DNA of 33,219 nucleotides, taken from Planctomycetia bacterium. GTDB taxonomy: Bacteria; Planctomycetota; Planctomycetia; Planctomycetales; Planctomycetaceae. The notes beneath the pieces were generated by a model, which was not told the DNA's origin, searched no databases, and worked only from the letters and a program-made list of their open reading frames with translations. Shown piece after piece: positions 17,540 through 25,971 of the stretch. Positions within the stretch are counted from its first letter, which is position 1. Each line of letters starts with the position of its first letter. Location: the NCBI GenBank assembly GCA_026400935.1, contig JAPLNX010000189.1:1-33219 (forward strand), given 5' to 3'. A program made the translations under genes and the position numbers.

Positions 17540-19704
17540 TCAGTCGATCCCTTGCTCTCTTTTTTAACACTCCAAATCTGTACGTAGCCGCGTGAGTATT
17601 TCGCGTCACCGCCGCAGGTCACGATCTGACACCCATCAGGCGAGACGGCCATATTCGTCGCTCCCGATTTGGTTTCCTGCTGGAATCGCCCTACGACGGT
17701 GTCATCCGCAATCGCATAAGATCGTATGACCCCGTCCCATTCGCCGTTGACGATTACGGAGTCCGAACCGACGACTGCAATCGAACGAACGTTTCGTCCA
17801 ATGCTCGACTTCAAGGGGCGGCTTGCTGAGTTTTTTTCGCTGAAATTCCAGACGAACAGACCTTCGTTGTTGTGTGCGCCAAAAATCAAACGATCTTGTT
17901 GCGGCAGAAACGTCACGCTCATCAAATCGTGGGCTTGATCTCCTCTCACCGCGTGAAGCAGACCGTTTTCTGCATTCCAAACTCCCACGGTCTTGGACCA
18001 ACTCGTCGCCGCAAGCCACCGGCTGTCAGGAGAAAAAGTAACGCAATGCACCATGTAACTGGGCATCTCACGCCGTTCGTCCGAGTTCGTCACCTCGCCA
18101 ATGCGACGAGCTCCTTGAGAATTAAGTTCATACAACTCGATCGAGTTCGCAGCGCCGACAGCCAGTCGTTCGCCATTCGGGCTGATCGCCAATGACATGA
18201 TCGGTGAGGGCAATTTTGATACTTCGATCGCAGGTTGTCGTGATTCGATCTCCCACAACCAAAGAATCTGGTCTTCGCCGCCGGCTGCGAGCCAACGTTT
18301 GCTTGCGGCGACGGCATGAACGTCTTTGGCTTTCGACAGGAACTCGCGAGTCATTTTCCGTTCAGAGATATTCCATTGCCGAACACCACCATCGCGAGAA
18401 GCGGAGAAGACCGATTTGCCGTCGTGCGAAAACGCCACACCACGAACTTCGCTCTCAATTCCGGGCAGTTCACCCACAAAACTCAATGTCTCGACATTCG
18501 AGGCCGAACCCAAACGCGAGTTGTTCGCTGAAGGGCTTAAACCAAGTGACCTCGTGTTTGACGAATTCGCCGATTCATTACCAAGTTGAGCGGTTTCTCG
18601 CGAATACCAAAACCAGATACCGATCCCAATCGCAAACAGAGCGGTCAATACGATAGCTACGTTGCGTATATTAGTCCGAGGGATCCAATCCGGCCAACGA
18701 ACGCTTGAAGAGAGTGTCGCAGTCGGATTGTCGGCACGTGCCATCCCTGCGGTCTGTTGATTCACCGTGGTAGGCAAGTTGACCACGAGTGAATCAACCG
18801 GCGCTGTCGCTCCGGTGGCAATATTTCCAACCTCAGAAGTTCCCGGAAGCACGAAATTCGTTTGCCGCACACTGAGCAATAATGCGTTCAATGCCGCCAG
18901 CATTTCCTTCGCTGAAGCGAAACGATCTGCTCGGCTCTTCGCCATAGATTTTGCAACAATCGCCGCACATTCCTCAGGCAACTCGGCACGTATTGAGCGT
19001 GGGTCAGGAACTGGCTTTGAACAATGCGCGAACATGATTTGCATCGGTTGCGAATCGGGATAAGGAGGTTGTCTCGTCAACAATGTGAAATAAGTCGCGC
19101 CTAGCGAATACAAATCGCTACGTGCATCCGTCGGTTCGCCTCGACACTGCTCAGGACTCATGTAATGCGGCGTCCCTAGGATCATTCCGGATTTTGTGAC
19201 TGATTCCTTTGCGGTCAGTGAATCATCCGCCGCTTTCGCCAAACCAAAGTCCGCCAATTTCACCAGTCCATCGTTCGTACGCATGATGTTGGACGGCTTA
19301 ATATCTCGATGGACTAGCCCCGCTTCATGCGCAGCAACCAAACCTCGGCAGGCATCTGCAATCAATTGAGTCGCTTCAGGCCACGGTAAACATTCTAGAG
19401 AGATCAACTCGGCTGCGGTCTTTCCTTTGACCAACTCCATCACCAGAAAGCACAAGCCTCTCTGTTGATCGACATCATGGACCGCGACCACGTTTGGGTG
19501 ATTCAGGCGAGCGGCCACTCGTGCTTCTCGAAAGAATCGCTTTACAGCATCAGCGTTCGACGCCATTGCCTTCGGAAGCACTTTGATTGCAACGTCTCGT
19601 CGCAGCCGAGTGTCCGTTGCCAAGTAGACAATGCCCATCCCTCCCTGCCCCAGACGGGATTGCAACAAATACTTGCCTAGTTTTCTGTCGTCATCGATCG
19701 CCAT
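17536..19704 (-). CDS. Membrane Ser/Thr protein kinase with extracytoplasmic WD40 propeller
   Basis: 722 residues from the ATG at 19704. A GTG at 19749 is in frame but adds non-conserved residues; neither has a good SD. Kinase domain 9-275: glycine loop GQGGMG (20-24), VAIK with Lys41, HRDIKPSN (132-139), DFG (152-154), SPE (184-186). A Thr-Asn-rich linker leads to one transmembrane helix at about 348-367, then WD40-type repeats (about 405-715; for example GVAFSHDGKSVFSASRDGGVRQW and TFSPDSRWLAATSWSKTVGVW). The propeller should lie outside the cytoplasm and sense or bind something there. The sigma factor gene overlaps its end, so it is the likely target. Runs of short stop-free ORFs on the other strand here are shadows. 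Confidence 0.92.
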   Translation of the reverse strand: MAIDDDRKLGKYLLQSRLGQGGMGIVYLATDTRLRRDVAIKVLPKAMASNADAVKRFFREARVAARLNHPNVVAVHDVDQQRGLCFLVMELVKGKTAAELISLECLPWPEATQLIADACRGLVAAHEAGLVHRDIKPSNIMRTNDGLVKLADFGLAKAADDSLTAKESVTKSGMILGTPHYMSPEQCRGEPTDARSDLYSLGATYFTLLTRQPPYPDSQPMQIMFAHCSKPVPDPRSIRAELPEECAAIVAKSMAKSRADRFASAKEMLAALNALLLSVRQTNFVLPGTSEVGNIATGATAPVDSLVVNLPTTVNQQTAGMARADNPTATLSSSVRWPDWIPRTNIRNVAIVLTALFAIGIGIWFWYSRETAQLGNESANSSNTRSLGLSPSANNSRLGSASNVETLSFVGELPGIESEVRGVAFSHDGKSVFSASRDGGVRQWNISERKMTREFLSKAKDVHAVAASKRWLAAGGEDQILWLWEIESRQPAIEVSKLPSPIMSLAISPNGERLAVGAANSIELYELNSQGARRIGEVTNSDERREMPSYMVHCVTFSPDSRWLAATSWSKTVGVWNAENGLLHAVRGDQAHDLMSVTFLPQQDRLIFGAHNNEGLFVWNFSEKNSASRPLKSSIGRNVRSIAVVGSDSVIVNGEWDGVIRSYAIADDTVVGRFQQETKSGATNMAVSPDGCQIVTCGGDAKYSRGYVQIWSVKKESKGSTE

Positions 19705-19809
19705 GCAAAAGGTATATCTCACAAACGGTCTGACCGCGAAGCGAAGCACTCCAACACGCCATCCGATTCTGCAATTTGACGACTCAGAATCGCACGAATC
19801 GGCCAGAAA

Positions 19810-21705
19810 TCATGTCAATTCCGTTTGTTGATCGTCGTCTTTCATCTCGCCAAGGCCAACGAGTCGCATCAACTCCAGCGCATTGCTGCGACGGACGACC
19901 CCGGGACGAAGTTGGTAATCAAACGTCATGCGACCAGCTTCCAACCGGTCCTCAAAGTGGACGTTCAATGCGATCGAACCCAACTGCCCGACGATGTCCG
20001 TCAACGCGAGATCGTGCGTTGTCACAAGTCCCACCGCACCACGATCAAGTAATCGGCGGATGATCCCTTCTGCGCCAACGCGACGGTCATGCGAATTCGT
20101 TCCGGGGAGAATTTCATCAATCAAAAACAAAAGCGGAATCGGCCCGCCAGTCCGTTCGACGATTCCTTTGAGCCGCGAGATCACTGCGTAAAACAGCGAC
20201 GAACCTTCGAGCAGAGAATCGTGAACTCGAATCGAAGAGGCCAAAATCACAGGAGACATCCGCAAGCGTTTTGCTCGCACCGGTGCTCCTGCCAACGCCA
20301 GTACAATGTTGCTGCCAATCGTGCGCAACAGCGTGCTTTTGCCGGACATGTTTGAGCCACTAACCATCACCAAGCGTGGCTCGATTCCAAACTGAATGTC
20401 ATTCCGAACGCACCGCGCTTCTGGAATCAACGGGTGTCCGAGCCCCGTCGCCTCAAAGACCGAGCCAGCGGCTATCACTTCAGCAAACGGATCGCCGGGA
20501 TGCTCAAAGGCATAACCCGCCAGCGAACTGACCGCCTCGAATTGCCCTACGGCATCCAACCACTGCTCGATATGTGGTCCGACAGAAGCTCGCCATCGTT
20601 CGATCGCGTTTGTCAGCCAGATCGGTAAGCAAAGCAAAAACGCAATCGGAGCGAACAACTGATTGTGCAGAGCACTGTCGAGCCAAGCGGAAAGCTTTTG
20701 CAGTCGATGAATCTGCCACGAGGGCACATGTCGCTCACTTTCGAGTTGCGAACGTAACGCTGCTAGCAACGGTGTTTGAAAGCGTTCCGCCTCAAGAACG
20801 CTCAACACTTGCGACAAAATCGCCAAACCAGAATTCGCCCGATCAATATCGTGAGCCACTCGCAATAACGAATCTTTCAATGCGAAGTGCATCAATAACT
20901 CAATAATTGCAACACCGATCAACAATGCCAACGGCCATCCCAACGCCATCCAACCGAAACCACACACGATCGCCGCGATACCGAACACTCCAGACGCGAT
21001 CAACCACGCTCGTGACAATAAGTGCGGCGGCTGAGCAGCCCAGGTGAGCAACTGATTTTGATCCAGCGAGTCATGCACCTCGGCCGGAAGCAACGCCAGG
21101 TTCTCTCGGAGATCAACTCGATCACGCAACTCCGTGATCGCTCTCTGACGAAAGTCGATCACCGTTGAACTCGCTGCTTGGCGCAACCAGTCAGACAAGA
21201 CATCTTCACCAAGCCTCGTGCGGGCTCGACAAAGGAGTTGAAACAGCGAACCTTTTCCGAATAAATCTAAGTCGCATTCATACGGATGATGCTCGTCAAC
21301 GTACCGCTCGCCCGTGTTTCCCGATTCGAGCCAGCGATCATCCAAACGATCCAGATTCTGTTCGTGATAAACGATCCCGCGCCGACAACGGTCCAACTGC
21401 CGGGAGACCGATTCGTGTTTCACGACCGCAACAAGAAATCCCGCGATCGGCAACAAGCACAGCCACCAATTGAATTCGGCAACGTTAAGCCCCCAAGTGA
21501 TCAAGCCAACTTCGGCCACGAAGAGTGTCGCTCGAGTGAGTGACAAACGCCGATCCGCGACCGACAGTACTTGCACTCGCTGAGCAAACTCGGCCTGACG
21601 TCGTTGACACTCCGCGCGAGGAATATCCAGCAAGCAGCCACTCTCTGCGGGCAACGCTGTTGAACGAGAAGACGCAGTATTCGATACGTGTGCAGCCAAC
21701 TTCAC
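19810..21705 (-). CDS. Membrane-embedded MutS-like ATPase
   Basis: 631 residues from a GTG at 21705 (GGA 7 nt upstream; no other start fits better). The C-terminal third is a MutS domain V ATPase: Walker A GSNMSGKST (450-458), Walker B LLFLIDEILPGTN (525-537), and TTHD (562-565). The N-terminal mismatch-reading domain (Phe-X-Glu) and clamp are absent. Instead there are hydrophobic segments near 59-96 (two), 235-274 (two) and 350-368. Such short, membrane-anchored MutS-like proteins occur in several phyla, but their role is not established; it is unlikely to be canonical mismatch repair. It lies 105 nt from the kinase start, on the same strand; whether they share a transcript is not clear. Confidence 0.85.
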   Translation of the reverse strand: MKLAAHVSNTASSRSTALPAESGCLLDIPRAECQRRQAEFAQRVQVLSVADRRLSLTRATLFVAEVGLITWGLNVAEFNWWLCLLPIAGFLVAVVKHESVSRQLDRCRRGIVYHEQNLDRLDDRWLESGNTGERYVDEHHPYECDLDLFGKGSLFQLLCRARTRLGEDVLSDWLRQAASSTVIDFRQRAITELRDRVDLRENLALLPAEVHDSLDQNQLLTWAAQPPHLLSRAWLIASGVFGIAAIVCGFGWMALGWPLALLIGVAIIELLMHFALKDSLLRVAHDIDRANSGLAILSQVLSVLEAERFQTPLLAALRSQLESERHVPSWQIHRLQKLSAWLDSALHNQLFAPIAFLLCLPIWLTNAIERWRASVGPHIEQWLDAVGQFEAVSSLAGYAFEHPGDPFAEVIAAGSVFEATGLGHPLIPEARCVRNDIQFGIEPRLVMVSGSNMSGKSTLLRTIGSNIVLALAGAPVRAKRLRMSPVILASSIRVHDSLLEGSSLFYAVISRLKGIVERTGGPIPLLFLIDEILPGTNSHDRRVGAEGIIRRLLDRGAVGLVTTHDLALTDIVGQLGSIALNVHFEDRLEAGRMTFDYQLRPGVVRRSNALELMRLVGLGEMKDDDQQTELT

Positions 21706-21735
21706 AAATCCGTTTGAATGCGATTCAAAGAAAAA

Positions 21736-21789
21736 GTAGACCGGTCACTCCGTGGCCGGAATCATCGAGCCACGAAGTGACTCGTCTAC
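21736..21789. repeat. BIME-like element, copy A
   Basis: GTAG-ac-CGGTCAC-tcc-GTGGCCG (21736-21758) faces GAGCCAC-gaa-GTGACTC-gt-CTAC (21767-21789). Both arms have 7-bp stems with 3-nt loops (one wobble, one mismatch). The extended 57-nt sequence 21733-21789 matches the reverse complement of 26522-26578 at all but about seven positions. It lies between selA and the MutS-like gene, both on the minus strand. Confidence 0.75.
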
Positions 21790-21860
21790 CTTGAGGAACG
21801 CTATCTTCTGCCGCTCAGCGAAGCGAGTCTCTCAACGGCAACACCACAATCCGGCAATGC

Positions 21861-23297
21861 TCAAGTTGCTGCTACCAATCGCACCGCTAATGCGAGTCGT
21901 GAATCATCTTCTGGAAGAACGCTCCGCAGATCTAGCAAGACCGCCTCTTGTTTGATCCGACCGACGACACGAATCGTCCCCAACCGCAGCCGTTGAGCGA
22001 GTTCATTCGCCGACAACGAGTGATGCCGTAACAGCAACACGATCGTCGGCAACTCGACACCGGGCAACGAGCCACCACCAACAGCGGCAGTACTTTGCTC
22101 TAACGAAATGTCGAACGCAGAAACCACACCAATCTTTGCCAAGATGTCATCACCTCGTTGCCGAAGTTCGGGCAACTGAGCGTTCAACATCGCTAGCGTC
22201 GGGATCTCGGTCGTTGCAGTGCCTCGCAAATAAGGATCGAGCGTCGCCTGCAGTGCGGCCAACGTCAGCTTGCCAACCCGAACCGCTCGCGCGAGTGGGT
22301 GACGTCGAATTCGATCGACAAACTGACTCTTTCCCAAAATGATTCCGCACTGTGGCCCGCCTAACAGCTTGTCACCACTACCAAGCACAATGTCAGCACC
22401 AGCAGCCAGACTGTTTTGAAATGTCGGTTCAGCCGGAAGCCCGAACTGCGTGACATCCACCAACGCGCCGCTTCCAATGTCGTCAATCGTAATCGCACCA
22501 CGATCATGTGCCATTAAAACTAACTCCGCGATCGAAGGAGTCTCGCTAAAGCCAAGGATGCGATAGTTTGACGGATGAACGTGCATTAGAGCGACGGTGT
22601 TTGCCGAGTAAGCCCGTCGATAATCATCAAGGTGAGTTCGATTTGTTGTCCCCACTTCTCGCAACACGGCACCACTCAAACTGAAAATGTCGGGCAACCG
22701 AAATGACCCACCAATTTCTATCAACTGCCCGCGGGAGATGACCACTTCTCGCCCTGCACACAACACTTGCAACGTCAGCAAAGTCGCCGCAGCGTTGTTA
22801 TTGACGATCAATGCGTCCTCGCTACCGGTCAGCGTGCGAAATGCAGATTCCAATTGATACCCGCGATAACGCCGGTCGGATGTTTCCAAATCGACCTCCA
22901 CGTTGCAGTGGCCGCCAAGTTCCAGAAGCGATTGCCGGGCAGCAATAGACAACGGAGCGCGACCAAGTCCCGTATGCAACACGACTCCGGTTGCGTTGAT
23001 CACTCGGCAAAGCTGTCGATGTCGTGTTGCTAGTGCCTGTTCCACTACCTGCTCGGCCAACCGATCGGTCCACTCTGTCCGAACTTTCGGCTGCGATTTC
23101 GGTTCTTCGCTTGTCGGATGTTCGGCCATCGAATTCCCGGCCATTAAACCGAGGATGCATTCCCGCGCGTTTTGCAAAGCTTCTCGAACCCAACTCAACA
23201 CCAGTTCGCGTCCATGCTCGGCAACCAATGGCGTCACTGACAAGTGTTCCAAGACATCTTGAACTGGCGGCAAATTTTTCAGAGGTTCAGGCGGCAT
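21861..23297 (-). CDS. selA: L-seryl-tRNA(Sec) selenium transferase
   Basis: 478 residues. PLP enzyme that converts seryl-tRNA(Sec) to selenocysteinyl-tRNA(Sec) using selenophosphate. Diagnostic stretches: RVINATGVVLHTGLGRAPLS (about 98-117), RGYQLESAFRTLTGSEDALIVNNNAAA, VISRGQLIEIGGSFRLPDI, REVGTTNRTHLDDY, the ITIDDIGSGALVD block, and GSGDKLLGGPQCGII with the PLP Lys310. Length is normal. The ATG at 23297 has no clear SD. selB, selD and the selC tRNA are not in the window. It is divergent from the mraZ-like gene. Presence of selA implies that the organism makes selenoproteins, so in-frame TGA codons elsewhere in its genome should be read with care. Confidence 0.96.
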   Translation of the reverse strand: MPPEPLKNLPPVQDVLEHLSVTPLVAEHGRELVLSWVREALQNARECILGLMAGNSMAEHPTSEEPKSQPKVRTEWTDRLAEQVVEQALATRHRQLCRVINATGVVLHTGLGRAPLSIAARQSLLELGGHCNVEVDLETSDRRYRGYQLESAFRTLTGSEDALIVNNNAAATLLTLQVLCAGREVVISRGQLIEIGGSFRLPDIFSLSGAVLREVGTTNRTHLDDYRRAYSANTVALMHVHPSNYRILGFSETPSIAELVLMAHDRGAITIDDIGSGALVDVTQFGLPAEPTFQNSLAAGADIVLGSGDKLLGGPQCGIILGKSQFVDRIRRHPLARAVRVGKLTLAALQATLDPYLRGTATTEIPTLAMLNAQLPELRQRGDDILAKIGVVSAFDISLEQSTAAVGGGSLPGVELPTIVLLLRHHSLSANELAQRLRLGTIRVVGRIKQEAVLLDLRSVLPEDDSRLALAVRLVAAT

Positions 23298-23443
23298 CGA
23301 GTAAGTCTCGCGAAATTTGGAAGCGACGTATTGTCCGGGGTTTACCTCGCGAAGCCAGTCTCCTGATTACGATGATTTTTCCAGATAGGCCCAGTTTTCA
23401 TTTGCGGAACCAGGGAACGACGATTATCGTCATCTCACTAATC

Positions 23444-23501
23444 GTGGGTTATTGACCCACAGCGATCTTTGGAAATTGGTTGATTGTGGGTTTTGAGCCC
23501 A
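23444..23501 (+). promoter_or_regulatory. Paired TGGG/CCCA palindromes upstream of mraZ, candidate operator
   Basis: GTGGGTTATTGACCCAC (23444-23460, six-bp perfect arms) and TGGGTTTTGAGCCCA (23487-23501) share the TGGG-N7-CCCA plan, with centres 42 bp apart, about four helical turns. The second ends 15 nt before the chosen start. In Escherichia coli, MraZ represses its own operon by binding repeated TGGG units, so autoregulation is a natural reading (inference). Confidence 0.5.
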
Positions 23502-23515
23502 ATAGGATGTCTCGC

Positions 23516-23998
23516 ATGTCAGGCGAGATCTTTATCACCGGAGAAGCGAAGCGAACGATTGACGATCGTTTCCGAGTCACGTTGCCCTCTGAAATGGCAG
23601 AGGTAATCTCCGATTCAGACGGCAATTGCATTCTGGCGAAAGAGCGATCCGGCTGCCTCAGTTTGTGGCGAGCTGCGGACTGGCAAAAGCGGATTGATGA
23701 TGGCGTCGCGCTGATCAAACAGAAAATTCAAACCGGCCGCATGGAATCGCGTTGGAGCGATGTTCAGCGACTAGGGCGAATGCTCTCCACTCGATATCGC
23801 ACCGTCTCGTTGGCAAACCGCTCCCGACTGTTAATACCAGAAGGTTTTCGGGAATTCTTGGAAGTCCCCGTGAATCACGACGTGATGATCGTGGGCGCGG
23901 CGATTTGTGTGGAAATCTGGAGCCCCGCAGCATGGCTGGAAGCGCTTCGTGAAGACATGCCAAAATTCGGACCTTTGTTCACTGAACTCTCGGCGTAA
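23516..23998 (+). CDS. mraZ: MraZ-like transcriptional regulator
   Basis: 160 residues from the ATG at 23516 with AGG about 9 nt upstream (an ATG at 23507 is also possible). Two AbrB-like half-sites are seen: [19 protein letters not shown] (about 7-25) and [19 protein letters not shown] with the following [18 protein letters not shown], matching the tandem layout of MraZ. Classical MraZ has D-x-KGR; here it is DDRFR and ANRSR, so both signature sites diverge while keeping the DxxxR core. MraZ binds upstream of mra/fts genes and represses them. Here the gene is not at the head of a dcw cluster but faces away from one, 2.6 kb from mraY on the other strand. A palindrome pair in its own promoter suggests autoregulation. 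Other DNA-binding roles are possible. Confidence 0.75.
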   Translation: MSGEIFITGEAKRTIDDRFRVTLPSEMAEVISDSDGNCILAKERSGCLSLWRAADWQKRIDDGVALIKQKIQTGRMESRWSDVQRLGRMLSTRYRTVSLANRSRLLIPEGFREFLEVPVNHDVMIVGAAICVEIWSPAAWLEALREDMPKFGPLFTELSA

Positions 23999-24020
23999 TT
24001 ACTAATGACTTTGGGACTTA

Positions 24021-24078
24021 TCTTCCACTCGCGAAACGTGGTCAGGGAGGACCGAGCTGTTGTTGCGCGAGTGGAAAA
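24021..24078. repeat. Inverted repeat with 13-nt arms and inner GGTC/GACC hairpin
   Basis: Arms 24021-24033 and 24066-24078 pair at 12 of 13 positions. The 32-nt loop contains a GGTC..GACC stem. It starts 22 nt after the mraZ stop. No T tract follows on the plus strand, so it is not a simple rho-independent terminator. Confidence 0.5.
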
Positions 24079-24224
24079 TGAGCCTTAAAGTTGCAACTTC
24101 GAAGTGAGGGCGAAGGTTCCAAAACGTTTGGATTGGATGGGCTTGCGAAGCGTCCGTATTCACTGACACTTCGGGTTAAAAAGAGCAAAGTTAGAAACAC
24201 AAAACCCACACGGGCAACCACCTC

Positions 24225-24365
24225 GCATGCCCGGTTCGAGAATGAGAAGCAAGACTCACTCAGTGTCTTTAAGTCTTTTATCCCGCTCACCCCGACTGAG
24301 CCTCCAAGGCACCACGGATGGCTCACAAGGCAGGGATGCCGCTACTCTCTCGACCGGGCATGTGC
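24225..24365 (+). ncRNA. Candidate structured RNA or MITE-like element
   Basis: Arms 24225-24240 and 24349-24365 form 14 Watson-Crick pairs plus one wobble, with one bulged T, across a loop of about 108 nt. Inside are AAGAC..GTCTT (24251-24269) and GAGCC..GGCTC (24298-24324), giving a three-way layout. The right arm is followed by TTTTTGTTTTG. The T-rich tail fits a 3' end. It ends 136 nt before the DUF1501 start. Nature (RNA, repeat, remnant) undecided. Confidence 0.3.
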
Positions 24366-24500
24366 TTTTTGTTTTGCGGAAATGACCGGCACTTTGACGC
24401 ATCAGAGCTTGTTGATTTGGCCGATTAACAGCAGAATGATTCGTCCTTCAATGGTCGATCCCGCCACAAAACCCACCGCTTCTAACTCGGAGTGCCCGCC

Positions 24501-25805
24501 ATGTTGTGTTTCTTCGGCGAACATCAGCGCAACTGCGATTCAGTTTCTCGGCGATCGTTTTTGCAACTCGGAGCAATGGGAATCGGCGGCTTAACGCTGG
24601 CAGACTTGCTTCGGTTGGAATCGCAAGCGGGAACTAAAGCCTCGAAGAAGTCAGTCATCAACATCATTCTTAGCGGCGGCCCGTCGCATCTCGACACGTT
24701 CGATTTGAAGCCGAACGCTCCGTCGGAAATTCGGGGCGAGTTCCGTCCGGTTGCGACCAACGTTCCCGGTTTTGAAATCGCCGAGCACATGCCGAAGTTG
24801 GCCACGCTGGCGGATAAGTTTTCGGTTGTACGGTCCATCACGGGAATGAACGACGAACACACGAACTCTCAATCGGACAGCGGCTGGTCAGCGAACTCTT
24901 TGCAGTCAATCGGCGGCCGTCCCAGTTTGGGAGCGGTGATGTCAAAGTCTTGGGGGCCAGCTCAGATCACGCCGCATGGAGCCGCTCCGACGTTCGTCGA
25001 TCTAACGAATGGAGTCACACGCCCTGGATTCCTCGGTCAAGTTCACGCAGCCTTTTCGCCAGACGGTGTCGGTCGCCAGAACTTGACTCTCAACAATCAA
25101 GTGACACTGAAACGACTCGATGATCGCAAGGCGTTGCTCAGCGGCTTGAACAGCGTTCGCCAAGGAACCGACTCGCACGGCATGATGAACGCACTCGACA
25201 GCTTCACCGATCGAGCAGTCAACCTGATCACGTCCGGCGAAGTCGCGAAAGCGCTCGATCTCAAGCACGAAGATCCACGCACGGTTGCAAAGTACGGCAT
25301 TGAGAAGGATCAACAAAATCAACGCATGATTTTGGCTCGCCGATTGATTCAAGCGGGGACTCGGTGTGTCACCTTCTCATGGGGTAGCTGGGACACTCAC
25401 CAAAACAACTTTGGTCACCTGAAGATGCAGTTGCCGAATCTCGACACAGGGCTGAGCGCACTGATTGAAGACCTAGATGCTCATGGCATGCTCGACGACA
25501 CGATTATCCTGATGTCAGGTGAATTCGGTCGAACTCCGCGGATCAACGGAACAGCAGGTCGAGATCACTGGGCTCGGTCCGCGTTCTTCTACATGGCGGG
25601 TGGTGGATTCCGTCACGGTCAAGCAATTGGTTCCACAAACCGACTTGGTGAAGTCGCACACGACCGACCAGTCCATTTCCAAAACGTCTTCTCAACGGTC
25701 TACAAGCAACTCGGAATCGACCCAGATGCAATCACGTTGATCGATCCGAATGGTCGCCCGCAATACTTGGTCGACGACCGCAAGGTGATCGCCGAATTGG
25801 TGTAA
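24501..25805 (+). CDS. Tat-exported DUF1501 protein
   Basis: 434 residues from the ATG at 24501, the usual family start (MLCFFGEHQRNCDSVSRRSF). A GTG nine nt upstream is less likely. The twin-arginine signal SRRSFLQLGAMGIGGL lies at about 16-31. DUF1501 features follow: [95 protein letters not shown] and the terminal FSTVYKQLGIDPD. These are secreted sulfatase/phosphatase-fold-like proteins of unknown substrate, abundant in planctomycetes and usually next to a DUF1549/DUF1553 gene. Here no such partner is next to it; the gene stands alone and ends at a strong terminator. Confidence 0.92.
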   Translation: MLCFFGEHQRNCDSVSRRSFLQLGAMGIGGLTLADLLRLESQAGTKASKKSVINIILSGGPSHLDTFDLKPNAPSEIRGEFRPVATNVPGFEIAEHMPKLATLADKFSVVRSITGMNDEHTNSQSDSGWSANSLQSIGGRPSLGAVMSKSWGPAQITPHGAAPTFVDLTNGVTRPGFLGQVHAAFSPDGVGRQNLTLNNQVTLKRLDDRKALLSGLNSVRQGTDSHGMMNALDSFTDRAVNLITSGEVAKALDLKHEDPRTVAKYGIEKDQQNQRMILARRLIQAGTRCVTFSWGSWDTHQNNFGHLKMQLPNLDTGLSALIEDLDAHGMLDDTIILMSGEFGRTPRINGTAGRDHWARSAFFYMAGGGFRHGQAIGSTNRLGEVAHDRPVHFQNVFSTVYKQLGIDPDAITLIDPNGRPQYLVDDRKVIAELV

Positions 25806-25814
25806 TTCAAAGCC

Positions 25815-25854
25815 AAAAAAAGCCCGGCATTTCATCAAATGTCCGGGCTTTTTT
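25815..25854 (+). terminator. Terminator of the DUF1501 gene
   Basis: Arms 25815-25832 and 25837-25854 pair along AAAAAAGCCCGG..CCGGGCTTTTTT with one bulged base and a 4-nt loop (CATC). The arms carry A and T tracts, so it can act in both directions, also for the convergent lipoprotein gene. It starts 10 nt after the stop codon. Confidence 0.9.
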
Positions 25855-25971
25855 ATTTGATGTTAGTTGTAAACCCTCAGAAGTCAGGGACAACTTCACC
25901 GACTTCGCGAGTCCAAAGACTTTCCTAAACTTCGCGATCACGATGAGACAAATCAACGGAGGCATCGCTCA

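Larger units (their letters stand above)
23999..24500. other. Non-coding structured stretch between mraZ and the DUF1501 gene
   Basis: No gene is supported in these 502 nt. The stretch holds a perfect 12-nt palindrome (24088-24099) and two strong inverted repeats: 24021-24078 and 24225-24365 (both listed). The only long reading frames here overlap the DUF1501 start or are weak and antisense. It could be a mobile-element remnant, a regulatory leader or a small RNA. Confidence 0.5.

Noticed and set aside
24042-24326. 94-residue antisense frame containing LTRSVSE
   Set aside because: Reminds me of repeat-derived hypothetical peptides common in planctomycete annotations; no independent support for translation.
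24091-24594. 167-residue frame on the plus strand
   Set aside because: It runs into the DUF1501 start in a different frame, has no motif, and crosses the structured repeats.
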